From assembly GCF_900092135.1 (NCBI RefSeq), contig NZ_FMYF01000002.1, positions 62,001 through 126,000 of the forward strand: a stretch of 64,000 bases of DNA, read 5' to 3'. Source of the DNA: Raineyella antarctica (GTDB lineage Bacteria > Actinomycetota > Actinomycetes > Propionibacteriales > Propionibacteriaceae). Positions 53,615-62,127 of the stretch are shown here, one piece after another. Every line of letters starts with the position of its first letter. Within the stretch, counting starts at the first letter, position 1. The notes under the pieces are model-generated. The model did not search any database and was not told the origin of the DNA. It saw nothing but the letters and a program-made list of their open reading frames with translations. The position numbers and the translations under genes are program-made.

Positions 53615-54418
53615 ATGGCAGGCCCCAGCGAACCGGCGAACCGGCGTCCGACGCGAGTGAAGCTCGACGCGGTGACCGCCGCGGCGGTCGACCTCGCCCG
53701 CGAGGCGGCACTCGCGAGCTCGGGCACCCATGCCGTCGGCGAGCACCTCGGGGTGATCGCCGAGGCCGACCGTGTCGTCACCCACCTGTTCGACTGCACC
53801 CACCCCGGCTACCGCGGGTGGCGCTGGAACGTGACCCTCGTCCGCGCCGCCCGCGCCAAGGTGCCGACCGTCAACGAGGTCGCCCTGATGCCCGGCGAGG
53901 ACGCCCTGCTGGCGCCCTCCTGGGTGCCGTGGTCGGAGCGGATCTCCGCCGAGGACGTCACGCCGGGCATGTTGATGCCGACCCCGGCCGAGGACGAGCG
54001 GCTGGAACCGGGCTACACCGGCGGCGACCGCGCGGCCGACCGCGACCCCGCCGAGGCGGCCCAGACCCGCGCGGTCGTGGCCGAGCTCGGGCTGGGCCGG
54101 GAACGGGTCCTGTCCGCGTACGGTCGTGGCGAGACCGCCGAGCGCTGGCTCGCCGGCGACGGCGGACCGCACAACCAGATGACCAAGCAGGCCCCCGGCC
54201 CGTGCGTCACCTGTGGCTATTTCATCCGGCTGGAGGGCAGCCTGGGCACGATCTTCGGGGTCTGCGCCAACGAGATGTCACCCTCCGACGGCACCGTCGT
54301 CGCGGTCGACCACGGCTGTGGCGCGCACTCCGACGTGACCGTCGACGACCACGCCGCGGACCGGTCGGCACCGATCTGGGACACCATCAGCGTCTCCGAG
54401 GGATCCCTCTTCGACTGA
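53615..54418 (+). CDS. DUF3027 family protein
   Basis: A 267-residue actinobacterial DUF3027 protein of unknown function. FDCTHPGYRGWRWNVTLVRA is near the N-terminus, and a cysteine-rich segment with CVTCGYF, FGVCANEMSPSDG and DHGCGAHSD lies near 200-245 and could bind metal. Its place after a cold-shock gene is conserved in mycobacteria and relatives. The ATG at 53615 is favoured by a GAGGAT hexamer 7 nt upstream (leaderless); a GTG and ATG a few codons earlier are possible. Confidence 0.86.
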   Translation: MAGPSEPANRRPTRVKLDAVTAAAVDLAREAALASSGTHAVGEHLGVIAEADRVVTHLFDCTHPGYRGWRWNVTLVRAARAKVPTVNEVALMPGEDALLAPSWVPWSERISAEDVTPGMLMPTPAEDERLEPGYTGGDRAADRDPAEAAQTRAVVAELGLGRERVLSAYGRGETAERWLAGDGGPHNQMTKQAPGPCVTCGYFIRLEGSLGTIFGVCANEMSPSDGTVVAVDHGCGAHSDVTVDDHAADRSAPIWDTISVSEGSLFD

Positions 54419-54469
54419 AACCGCTACCGTTCGGGGGGACCACGAAACCTCGGCGTGATGTGGGAGCCC

Positions 54470-54475
54470 TAGGCT
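54470..54475 (+). promoter_or_regulatory. -10 hexamer of leaderless purine permease gene
   Basis: TAGGCT ends 6 nt before the ATG at 54482, with no ribosome site. Confidence 0.6.
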
Positions 54476-54481
54476 GCGGCC

Positions 54482-55969
54482 ATGAAAACTGCTGCACCCA
54501 CCACGGCATCCGGCCCCACCGGCCAGGATGCGCGCGGCACCCTTGATCGTTGGTTCGAGATCACCAAGCGCGGGTCGACCTGGGGCCGTGAGGCCCGCGG
54601 CGGGCTGGTCACCTTCTTCGCGATGGCGTACATCATCGCCCTCAACCCCGCCATCATCGGCACCGTGCCGGACATCAACGGCAACCTGATCACCGGCCAG
54701 CCGGTCACCGACGCGAACATCGCGGTGTCCAAGGCCGCCGTCGCCGCCGCGACCGCCCTGATCGCCGGCGTGATGACGATCCTGATGGGCGTGGTCGGGC
54801 GCTACCCCCTCGCCCTGGCCGCGGGCCTGGGCCTGAACGCCCTGCTCGCCTACACCCTGGCCCCGATCATGACCTGGCCGCAGGCGATGGGCCTGGTCGT
54901 CCTCGAGGGCGTCCTGATCGCCATCCTGGTCCTGACCGGCTTCCGGACAGCGGTCTTCAAAGCCGTCCCGGCATTCATGCGCGCCGCGATCAGCGTCGGC
55001 ATCGGCCTGTTCGTGACCTTCGTCGGCCTGGTCGACGGCGGCCTGATCCGCCCCGCGCAGGGCACCCCGGTCACCCTCGGCATCAACGGCAGCCTGATGG
55101 GCTGGCCGATCGCGATCTTCCTGATCGGCCTGATCATGGGCTCGGTGCTGTACGCCCGCGGCGTCCGCGGAGGCCTGCTGATCTCGATCATCGTCGCCAC
55201 CGTGATCGCCGTCATCGTCCAGGTCGTCCACCCGGTCGCCACCATGACCAGCGGCTCCGTCACCGGCTGGAAGGCCAACCCGCCGGTCTGGGGACAGTGG
55301 GCCGCCCCCGACCTGCAGCTGCTCGGCAACGTGGACGTCTTCGGCGCCTTCACCCAGCAGAACCTGAGCATCCTCGGCGTCACCCTGCTGGTGTTCTCCC
55401 TGCTGCTGGCGGACTTCTTCGACACCATGGGCACCGTCGTGGCCGTCGGCGCCGAGGGCCACCTGCTCGACGGCAACGGCAACCCGCCGCACCTGACCGG
55501 TGTCCTGATGATCGACTCGCTGGCCGCCGTCGCCGGTGGCCTGGGCTCCACCTCGTCCAACACCTCGTACGTCGAGTCGGTCTCAGGTGTCGCGGAGGGT
55601 GCGCGGACCGGTGTCGCCTCGGTCGTCACCGGCCTGTGCTTCCTGGTCGCGATCGTCGCCTCGCCGATCGTCTCGCTGATCCCCGCCGAGGCGGTCAGCC
55701 CCGTGCTGGTGATCGTCGGCGCCCTGATGATGTCGAACGTCACCGAGATCAAGTGGTCGAAGATGGAGCAGGCCATCCCGGCCTTCCTCACCATCGTGTT
55801 CATGCCGTTCGCCTACTCGATCACCGTCGGCATCGGCATCGGCTTCATCATGCTGGTCGTGATGGACATCGCCAAGGGCAAGGTCCGCCAGATCCACCCG
55901 CTGATGTGGCTCGTCTCGGCGTTGTTCGTCCTCTACTTCCTGCAGGGACTGATCGGGCAGTACACCTGA
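54482..55969 (+). CDS. NCS2-family purine permease (AzgA/PbuG type)
   Basis: A 495-residue permease with about 12-14 membrane segments. The first, GLVTFFAMAYIIALNP, is typical of the AzgA-like subgroup that takes up adenine, guanine or hypoxanthine. The NCS2 signatures LADFFDTMGT and GGLGSTSSNTSYVES are present. Transport is expected to be proton-driven. Substrate preference cannot be set from sequence. The start is leaderless. Confidence 0.93.
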   Translation: MKTAAPTTASGPTGQDARGTLDRWFEITKRGSTWGREARGGLVTFFAMAYIIALNPAIIGTVPDINGNLITGQPVTDANIAVSKAAVAAATALIAGVMTILMGVVGRYPLALAAGLGLNALLAYTLAPIMTWPQAMGLVVLEGVLIAILVLTGFRTAVFKAVPAFMRAAISVGIGLFVTFVGLVDGGLIRPAQGTPVTLGINGSLMGWPIAIFLIGLIMGSVLYARGVRGGLLISIIVATVIAVIVQVVHPVATMTSGSVTGWKANPPVWGQWAAPDLQLLGNVDVFGAFTQQNLSILGVTLLVFSLLLADFFDTMGTVVAVGAEGHLLDGNGNPPHLTGVLMIDSLAAVAGGLGSTSSNTSYVESVSGVAEGARTGVASVVTGLCFLVAIVASPIVSLIPAEAVSPVLVIVGALMMSNVTEIKWSKMEQAIPAFLTIVFMPFAYSITVGIGIGFIMLVVMDIAKGKVRQIHPLMWLVSALFVLYFLQGLIGQYT

Positions 55970-56032
55970 TCCCCGGGGGCCTGCGGGCTCCTACCACGGG
56001 CCCCGGCGAGGGGCCACCGCGATGCGCGTGCG

Positions 56033-56779
56033 TCAGCGGCGGCCCGTACGCCGGGGCCCGCGCTGCTTGCGGGCGGCGCCGGTGGTCCGGGCGGCTCGGG
56101 TGCCGGTGCCGCCCTTGGGGGTGCCGCTCCTGGGGGTCTGCCCCGGCACGTCCGAGCGCGACGTGTTGGCGGTCCGTCCCCGGACGATCCCGATGAAGTA
56201 CTCGGTCCGCTCGTCCGCGTGGTCGGCCAGCCAGGCCAACCCGACGCGGGAGGGCTCGACCCCGGTGACCGGACGGGCCACTACGTCCTTGCGCTGGTGC
56301 AGCCGGGCCAGCGACATCGGCACGATCAGGATGCCGGTGCCGGCCCCGACCGTCTCGAACGCCTGAGCCATCGTCATCGGCGGCACCGGGAAGCGGGAGC
56401 CGTCGGCGACCTCGGCGGCGACGTCACGCCAGGACGGCACCTCGTCGGGGTCCTGCAGCAGGTGCTCGTCGGCCAGGTCGGTGACCGACACCTCGTCGAA
56501 GACACTGGCCGGATGGTCCTTGGGGACCACGACGACCGGCACCTCCTCGTAGAGGGGGATGACGTTCAGGCCCTCGTGGTCAACCGGCAGCCGGAGCAGC
56601 GCCATGTCGGCCCGCCCCTCCAGCAGGACGGCCAACTGGTCCTCGTCCGGGACCGGGAGCAGCTCCAGCGGGACCCGACGGACGCGGTCACGCCACTTGC
56701 GCGCCCACGTGTCCGGCGAGACACCGGGCACGAACGCGATCCGGAAGGCCGAAACGGCCTCTGCGGGGACACCGGACAC
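56033..56779 (-). CDS. LysR effector-binding domain protein without a DNA-binding domain
   Basis: A 248-residue protein. Residues 10-195 are a type 2 periplasmic-binding fold as in LysR regulators (FRIAFVPGVSPDTWARKW, LLEGRADMALLRLP, VVVPKDHPASVF). The usual N-terminal winged helix is missing: the GTG start, backed by GGAGGAG, begins directly at the effector domain. A basic disordered tail of about 45 residues (RSGTPKGGTGTRAARTTG, RKQRGPRRTGRR) may replace it for nucleic-acid binding. It is divergent from the DUF5997 gene. Confidence 0.85.
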   Translation of the reverse strand: MSGVPAEAVSAFRIAFVPGVSPDTWARKWRDRVRRVPLELLPVPDEDQLAVLLEGRADMALLRLPVDHEGLNVIPLYEEVPVVVVPKDHPASVFDEVSVTDLADEHLLQDPDEVPSWRDVAAEVADGSRFPVPPMTMAQAFETVGAGTGILIVPMSLARLHQRKDVVARPVTGVEPSRVGLAWLADHADERTEYFIGIVRGRTANTSRSDVPGQTPRSGTPKGGTGTRAARTTGAARKQRGPRRTGRR

Positions 56780-56875
56780 CGTGCTCCTCCTACCGTGCGA
56801 CCTTGCGCCACCCTAGCGCCCGGGCGCCGCTCGAGCCCCATTCCCAGCGGCAGCGCAGGATTCGCCCCCACGCCT

Positions 56876-56881
56876 TAGGCT
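56876..56881 (+). promoter_or_regulatory. -10 hexamer of leaderless DUF5997 gene
   Basis: TAGGCT ends 6 nt before the GTG at 56888. Confidence 0.55.
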
Positions 56882-56887
56882 GGGGGA

Positions 56888-57256
56888 GTGAAGCCTGCGA
56901 ACCCCCAGAGCATGAAGCCCTCGACGGCCGCCCAGAAGCTCGGCGTCCACCTCCCGGCGACCCCCGAGGAATTCCGCGAGGGCGTCGTGACCCGCGAGGA
57001 GCTCAATGCACTGCTCGCGGACCCGCCCGAGTGGCTGGTCCAGCTGCGCCTGCACGGTCCCTACCCGCGGGCCGAGGTGGCCCGCAAGCTGGGCGTGTCC
57101 AACTCCGGCCTGGCCCGGGCCGGGATCACCGAGGCCCTCACAGCCGACCAGATCCACGCCCTGCTCGAGGAGATGCCGGAGTGGCTGGTCCGCGAGCGCC
57201 AGACCCAGGCCGACGTCCGGGCCGAGAACGCCCGGCTGAAGGCCGAGCGCGACTGA
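56888..57256 (+). CDS. DUF5997 family protein
   Basis: A 122-residue actinobacterial protein. KLGVHLPATPEEFREG, PPEWLVQLRLHGPYPRAEVA and EEMPEWLVRERQTQADVRAE, each given as a short block, fit DUF5997. AEVARKLGVSNSGLARAGI looks like a helix-turn-helix. The charged C-terminal end is a short coiled coil. The pairing with the LysR-effector-domain gene on the other strand suggests that the two work together, one giving DNA binding and the other ligand sensing. That is inference. Confidence 0.82.
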   Translation: MKPANPQSMKPSTAAQKLGVHLPATPEEFREGVVTREELNALLADPPEWLVQLRLHGPYPRAEVARKLGVSNSGLARAGITEALTADQIHALLEEMPEWLVRERQTQADVRAENARLKAERD

Positions 57257-57323
57257 CCCCGGGCGCGACTGAGCCCCCCGGAGGCTGGCCGCGGACGCCG
57301 GCGCGGGCCACGCACCGGCACCT

Positions 57324-57345
57324 GACCCAGCAATTGTGCTGGGTC
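57324..57345 (+). terminator. Terminator after DUF5997 gene
   Basis: GACCCAGCA-ATTG-TGCTGGGTC is a perfect 9-bp stem with a tetraloop, 67 bp after the stop. Confidence 0.82.
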
Positions 57346-57392
57346 TGACCTCGGTATCGGGACGATCTTCCGGTGCGGCGGGGCTACGGGTC

Positions 57393-57398
57393 TAGACT
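57393..57398 (+). promoter_or_regulatory. Putative -10 of pyc
   Basis: TAGACT would give a 5' leader of about 64 nt. No clear -35 is seen. The leader has no obvious riboswitch fold. Confidence 0.4.
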
Positions 57399-57468
57399 TC
57401 CATGTGGTCTCGCTCACAGTGTCGTGTCGGGCCGTGGAGATCCCTGTTCTGCTCCCGAAGGTGTGTGC

Positions 57469-60400
57469 ATGTTCACTAAAGTCCTGGTAGCCAACCGAGG
57501 CGAAATCGCCGTCCGCGCGTTCCGTGCCGCTGTCGAGCTCGGCGTGAAGACGGTCGCTGTCTTCCCGTACGAGGACCGCAACGCCGTCCACCGGATCAAG
57601 GCCGACGAGGCCTACATGATCGGTGAGAAGGGCCACCCGGTCCGCGCCTACCTGGACATCGACGAGATCATCCGCGCCGCCAAGGAGTCCGGGGCCGACG
57701 CCATCTACCCCGGCTACGGCTTCCTGTCGGAGAACCCCGACCTGGCCGAGGCGTGCGCCAAGAACGGCATCACCTTCATCGGTCCCTCCAAGGAGACCCT
57801 GGAGATGGCCGGCAACAAGAAGCACGCCATCGACTCGGCCCGTCGCGCCGGGATCCCCACCCTGCAGTCCTCGGAGCCCTCCACGGACCTGGACTACCTG
57901 GTCGCCGAGGCCGACAAGATCGGCTTCCCGGTCTTCGTGAAGGCCGTCGCCGGTGGCGGTGGCCGCGGCATGCGCCGCGTCGACGACCCCGCGATGCTGC
58001 GCGAGTCGATCGAGGCCGCCTCCCGCGAGGCCGAGTCCGCCTTCGGTGACGCCACCGTCTTCATCGAGCAGGCCGTCGGCCGCCCGCGGCACATCGAGGT
58101 GCAGATCCTCGCCGACACCCACGGCAACATCATCCACCTGTACGAGCGCGACTGCTCGATCCAGCGCCGCCACCAGAAGGTCGTCGAGCTGGCCCCGGCC
58201 CCGCACATCTCCGAGGAGCTGCGCAGCGCGCTGACCCGCGACGCCGTCGCGTTCGCCAGGTCGATCGACTACTCCCTGGCCGGCACCGTCGAGTTCCTGC
58301 TGGAGACCGAGGGCCCGCGCGCCGGCCAGCACGTGTTCATCGAGATGAACCCGCGCATCCAGGTCGAGCACACGGTCACCGAGGAGATCACCGGCGTCGA
58401 CCTGGTCCAGGCCCAGATGCGGCTCGCCTCCGGCGAGACCCTGGCCGACCTCGGCCTCAGCCAGGACGAGATCCACATCATGGGTGCGGCCATGCAGTGC
58501 CGCATCACCACCGAGGACCCGGCCAACGGCTTCCGCCCCGACACCGGCACCATCTCGGCCTACCGCTCCGCCGCGGGCGCCGGCATCCGCCTCGACGGCG
58601 GCACCGCCGCCACCGGCGCGGTGATCAGCCCCCACTTCGACTCGCTGCTGGTCAAGCTGACCACCCGTGGCCGCGACTACCAGCAGGCCGTCGCCCGGGC
58701 CCGCCGCGCGCTGGCCGAGTTCCGGATCCGCGGCGTCGCGACGAACATCCCGTTCCTGCAGGCCGTGCTCGACGACCCGGACTTCCAGGCCGGCAACGTC
58801 TCCACCGCCTTCATCGACGAGCGCCCGCAACTGCTCAACGCCCGGGTCTCCGGCGACCGCGGCAGCAAGGTGCTGAACTGGCTGGCCGACGTCACCGTCA
58901 ACAAGCCCAACGGCCCCTCCCCGATCACCGTGCAGCCGGTCGCCAAGCTGCCGGCGGTCGACGTACGCTCCGCGGCCCCCGCCGGCTTCCGCCAGCAGCT
59001 GGTCGAGCTCGGCCCGGAGAAGTTCGCCGCGGCCCTGCGCGCCTCGGACAAGCTCGAGGTCACCGACACCACCTTCCGGGACGCGCACCAGTCGCTGCTC
59101 GCCACCCGGATGCGTACGTACGACATGCTGCAGGTCGCCCCGCACATGCAGCGGATGCTGCCCGGCCTGTTCTCGGTCGAGGCGTGGGGCGGTGCGACGT
59201 ACGACGTGGCGCTGCGCTTCCTCGGCGAGGACCCGTGGGAGCGGCTCGCCCGCCTGCACGAGGCGATGCCGGGCATCCCGGTCCAGATGCTGCTGCGCGG
59301 GCGCAACACGGTCGGCTACACCCCGTACCCGACGCAGGTCACCGACGCGTTCGTGCACGAGGCCGCCGAGGTCGGCGTGGACATCTTCCGGGTCTTCGAC
59401 GCCCTCAACGACGTCTCCCAGATGACCCCCGCGATCAACGCGATCCGCGACACGCCGTCGGTCGCCGAGGTCGCCATGTGCTACACCGGCAACCTGCTGG
59501 ACCCGCGCGAGGACATCTACACCCTCGACTACTACCTGCACCTGGCCGACCAGATCGTCGGGGCCGGCGCCCACATCCTGGCGATCAAGGACATGGCCGG
59601 ACTGCTGCGCGCCCCCGCGGCGTACAAGCTGGTCACGGCACTGCGCGAGCGCTTCGACGTACCGGTCGTGCTGCACACCCACGACACCGCCGGAGGCCAG
59701 CTGGCCACCCTGGTGATGGCCGCCCAGGCCGGGGTCGACGGCGTCGACGTCGCCGCCGCCCCGATGTCGGGCACCACCTCGCAGGTGTCCATGTCGGCGC
59801 TGGTCGCCGCGACCGACAACACCGATCGCGAGACCCGCCTCGACCTGCGCAACGTGATGGACCTGGAGCCCTACTGGGACATGGTCCGTCGCCAGTACCG
59901 GCCGTTCGAGTCCGGCCTGGACTCCCCGACCGGCCGCGTCTACGACCACGAGATCCCCGGCGGCCAGCTGTCCAACCTGCGCCAGCAGGCCAAGGCCCTC
60001 GGGCTGGCCGACAAGTTCGAGCAGATCGAGGACATGTACGCCGCGGCGGACAAGATCCTCGGCCGCCCGAGCAAGGTCACCCCGTCCTCGAAGGTCGTCG
60101 GCGACCTCGCGCTGCACCTGGTCGCGGTCGGCGCCGACCCGAAGAAGTTCGCCGAGGACCCGGCGTCCTTCGACATCCCGGACTCGGTGATCGGCTTCCT
60201 GTCCGGTGACCTCGGCGCCCCCGCCGGCGGGTGGCCCGAGCCGTTCCGGACCAAGGCGTTGCAGGGTCGTACGGTCAAGGCCGTCGAGGAGACGGTCCCG
60301 GAGGAGGACGCGGCCAAGCTGCGCGTGCCCGGCCGCGAGCGCCAGGAGACGCTGAACCGGCTGCTGTTCCCCGGCCCGACCAAGGACCTGGCGAACTTCC

Positions 60401-60870
60401 GCAGCCAGTACGGCGACCTGTCCTCGATGGCCACCTCGGACTACCTGTACGGCCTCAAGCGCGGCGACGAGCACAAGGTGAACCTCGGCAAGGGCGTCGA
60501 CCTGCTGATCGGCCTGGAGGCCATCGGCGACGCCGACGAGCGCGGCTACCGTACGGTGATGACCGTCCTGAACGGCCAGATCCGCCCGGTCCGGGTGCTC
60601 GACCGCTCGATCGAGACCAACGTGGAGGTCGCCGAGCGCGCCGACGCCACCAACCCCGGCCACGTGGCCGCGCCGTTCCAGGGCGTCGTCTCGGTGACCG
60701 TGGCCGAGGGCAGCCACGTGGAGGCCGGCCAGGCCGTCGCGACGATCGAGGCGATGAAGATGGAGGCCGCGATCACCACCTCGGTCGCCGGCACCGTCGA
60801 GCGGATCGCGCTGCACGGGCCGCACCAGGTGCAGGGTGGCGACCTGGTGCTGGTGGTCCGCCCCGACTGA
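57469..60870 (+). CDS. pyc: Pyruvate carboxylase
   Basis: A 1133-residue single-chain enzyme that makes oxaloacetate from pyruvate, bicarbonate and ATP. The biotin carboxylase domain (1-450) has the ATP-grasp loop GGGGRG (162-167) and HVFIEMNPRIQVEHTVTEE. The carboxyltransferase domain starts near 534 with DTTFRDAHQSLLATRMRT. The biotinyl domain at the C-terminus has EAMKMEA with biotin Lys1097. In propionate formers it supplies oxaloacetate alongside transcarboxylase. Codon use is highly biased, suggesting strong expression. GAAGGTG before the ATG is a possible ribosome site. Confidence 0.97.
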   Translation: MFTKVLVANRGEIAVRAFRAAVELGVKTVAVFPYEDRNAVHRIKADEAYMIGEKGHPVRAYLDIDEIIRAAKESGADAIYPGYGFLSENPDLAEACAKNGITFIGPSKETLEMAGNKKHAIDSARRAGIPTLQSSEPSTDLDYLVAEADKIGFPVFVKAVAGGGGRGMRRVDDPAMLRESIEAASREAESAFGDATVFIEQAVGRPRHIEVQILADTHGNIIHLYERDCSIQRRHQKVVELAPAPHISEELRSALTRDAVAFARSIDYSLAGTVEFLLETEGPRAGQHVFIEMNPRIQVEHTVTEEITGVDLVQAQMRLASGETLADLGLSQDEIHIMGAAMQCRITTEDPANGFRPDTGTISAYRSAAGAGIRLDGGTAATGAVISPHFDSLLVKLTTRGRDYQQAVARARRALAEFRIRGVATNIPFLQAVLDDPDFQAGNVSTAFIDERPQLLNARVSGDRGSKVLNWLADVTVNKPNGPSPITVQPVAKLPAVDVRSAAPAGFRQQLVELGPEKFAAALRASDKLEVTDTTFRDAHQSLLATRMRTYDMLQVAPHMQRMLPGLFSVEAWGGATYDVALRFLGEDPWERLARLHEAMPGIPVQMLLRGRNTVGYTPYPTQVTDAFVHEAAEVGVDIFRVFDALNDVSQMTPAINAIRDTPSVAEVAMCYTGNLLDPREDIYTLDYYLHLADQIVGAGAHILAIKDMAGLLRAPAAYKLVTALRERFDVPVVLHTHDTAGGQLATLVMAAQAGVDGVDVAAAPMSGTTSQVSMSALVAATDNTDRETRLDLRNVMDLEPYWDMVRRQYRPFESGLDSPTGRVYDHEIPGGQLSNLRQQAKALGLADKFEQIEDMYAAADKILGRPSKVTPSSKVVGDLALHLVAVGADPKKFAEDPASFDIPDSVIGFLSGDLGAPAGGWPEPFRTKALQGRTVKAVEETVPEEDAAKLRVPGRERQETLNRLLFPGPTKDLANFRSQYGDLSSMATSDYLYGLKRGDEHKVNLGKGVDLLIGLEAIGDADERGYRTVMTVLNGQIRPVRVLDRSIETNVEVAERADATNPGHVAAPFQGVVSVTVAEGSHVEAGQAVATIEAMKMEAAITTSVAGTVERIALHGPHQVQGGDLVLVVRPD

Positions 60871-60879
60871 GTGTGCGTG

Positions 60880-60913
60880 CCTTCGCCGGAACGGCCGAGA
60901 GGTCAGGCGAAGG
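60880..60913. terminator. Hairpin between pyc and a convergent gene
   Basis: CCTTCGCC (60880-60887) pairs with GGCGAAGG (60906-60913) around an 18-nt loop that includes the stop of the convergent gene. Confidence 0.5.
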
Positions 60914-61601
60914 CGAAGGTGAGCAGGTCCGGCGCGGGCCGTCCTCCATGGGCGGCCCGCGCCGCCCATTCCGGGTAGTGCGCCAACCAGGCCGCGAGTT
61001 CGGCGACCAGGGCGCGTGGTGCGGGCTCCTTCAGCTGCGGGGCATGGGTGGCGTACGTCTGGGCCATCGCCTCCGCCATCGCGCCGCGGACGTAGCCGAT
61101 CCGGACCCCCGGCAGGGGCGGCAGCGGCAGCATCGCGGGGGTGTCGACCAGGGTGCGGATGCCCAGGGCGGCCGGCGCCCCGAGGCAGGCGAGCGCGAAG
61201 TCCGTCGCCTCGACCAGGGCGGGGTCGGCGGCGACCCGGAGCCGGTCGTGGGCCAGGGCACTGACCAGGGTCTCGGTCAGCCGCCAGCGTGCGGCATTGC
61301 GCTCCGGCGGGGCGTACCGCCCGGCCAGCATCGCCTCGACGTCCTCGTTGCTGGGCTGGTCGGGGTCGGTGGTGGTGGGCCGGTGCGGGTCGTTGCGGAA
61401 CAGCGCCGCCCACAGCCTGGTGCGCTGCGGGGGCGGTTCCAGCCCGAGGGCCCGGTGCGCCAGGGTGCGCAGCTCGGCCCGGCGCTGCTCGGGGGCGCCG
61501 AACAGGTCGCGGACCTCGTCGATGCCCAGGGCGTACAGCCGTAGCTCGCCGCCGCTGCTGCCGGCGCCGAGCGGCTCGCCGACGCGGGCTGGCTGGGCCA
61601 T
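60903..61601 (-). CDS. Hypothetical protein, 232 residues
   Basis: I do not recognise this protein. It is rich in Ala, Leu and Arg and predicted mostly helical. ELRLYALGIDEVRDLFGAP near the start, RTRLWAALFRND, and GVRIGYVRGAMAEAMAQTYA in the C-terminal half look like conserved blocks. There is no signal peptide, membrane segment or catalytic motif. The ATG at 61601 is chosen because the upstream frame is unlike coding sequence. It is convergent with pyc. Confidence 0.68.
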   Translation of the reverse strand: MAQPARVGEPLGAGSSGGELRLYALGIDEVRDLFGAPEQRRAELRTLAHRALGLEPPPQRTRLWAALFRNDPHRPTTTDPDQPSNEDVEAMLAGRYAPPERNAARWRLTETLVSALAHDRLRVAADPALVEATDFALACLGAPAALGIRTLVDTPAMLPLPPLPGVRIGYVRGAMAEAMAQTYATHAPQLKEPAPRALVAELAAWLAHYPEWAARAAHGGRPAPDLLTFAFA

Positions 61602-61652
61602 GGGTCCAGCGTAGGGGACCGACCGGCCGCCGGTAGCGACTAACCTTGGTCT

Positions 61653-61745
61653 GTGAAGCTTCGTACCGGTCACCAACTCGTCAGCGCGGTCGCCGTGGCG
61701 TTGCTCCTGATCGTCATCATCGGTTCCCTGGTCGCCGGGCACTGA
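61653..61745 (+). CDS. Small single-pass membrane protein, 30 residues
   Basis: The frame from GTG 61653 to TGA 61743-61745 gives a 30-residue protein: a basic MKLRTGHQ start and one hydrophobic helix (about 9-28, VSAVAVALLLIVIIGSLVAG). TAACCT at 61641-61646 ends 6 nt before the GTG, the leaderless spacing seen elsewhere here, and there is no Shine-Dalgarno. It precedes another small membrane protein gene by 30 nt. It is short, so chance is not excluded. Confidence 0.45.
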   Translation: MKLRTGHQLVSAVAVALLLIVIIGSLVAGH

Positions 61746-61775
61746 GCGAGCCGACAACGAAGAAAGGGGTGCCGC

Positions 61776-62099
61776 ATGCGGACCATCCAGAGGGCGGTCT
61801 CCGTCGCGGTGACGGCTGCTGTGCTGTCCACCGCAGGGGTATGGGCGTACGCGGCGGACCCCGCAGCCGCCGGGGTCGAGCGCACCGGCACGTGGCTCGC
61901 CCTCGGAGCAGCCGGCATCGTCGCGTTGCTCGCGGGGCTGACGGCGGTGTTCGGTCCGGGCGGAGCAGAACGGCCGGCCTCCGTCCCGCGCCGGCACTTC
62001 GCCGACGACACCGGCCTGCAGCCCCGGGTCCACTCCGGCCCGGTCTCGAGCCCGACCCCGGCCCGGCGCGCCCTGCCGGACGAGCGACGCCGGCGCTGA
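61776..62099 (+). CDS. Small membrane protein, 107 residues
   Basis: A 107-residue protein with two hydrophobic segments (about 8-27 and 38-58) and a basic cytoplasmic-like tail of 45 residues (HFADDTGLQPRVHSG, PARRALPDERRRR). AAAGGGG 6-7 nt upstream supports the ATG. No family is recognised. It ends 29 bp from the convergent serC gene. Confidence 0.65.
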   Translation: MRTIQRAVSVAVTAAVLSTAGVWAYAADPAAAGVERTGTWLALGAAGIVALLAGLTAVFGPGGAERPASVPRRHFADDTGLQPRVHSGPVSSPTPARRALPDERRRR

Positions 62100-62127
62100 C
62101 CGGCTTCGCCCGGTCCCAGGCCGAAGC

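Noticed and set aside
57061..61413. A 1450-codon open frame on the minus strand
   Set aside because: It lies antisense to pyc and has no recognisable domain.
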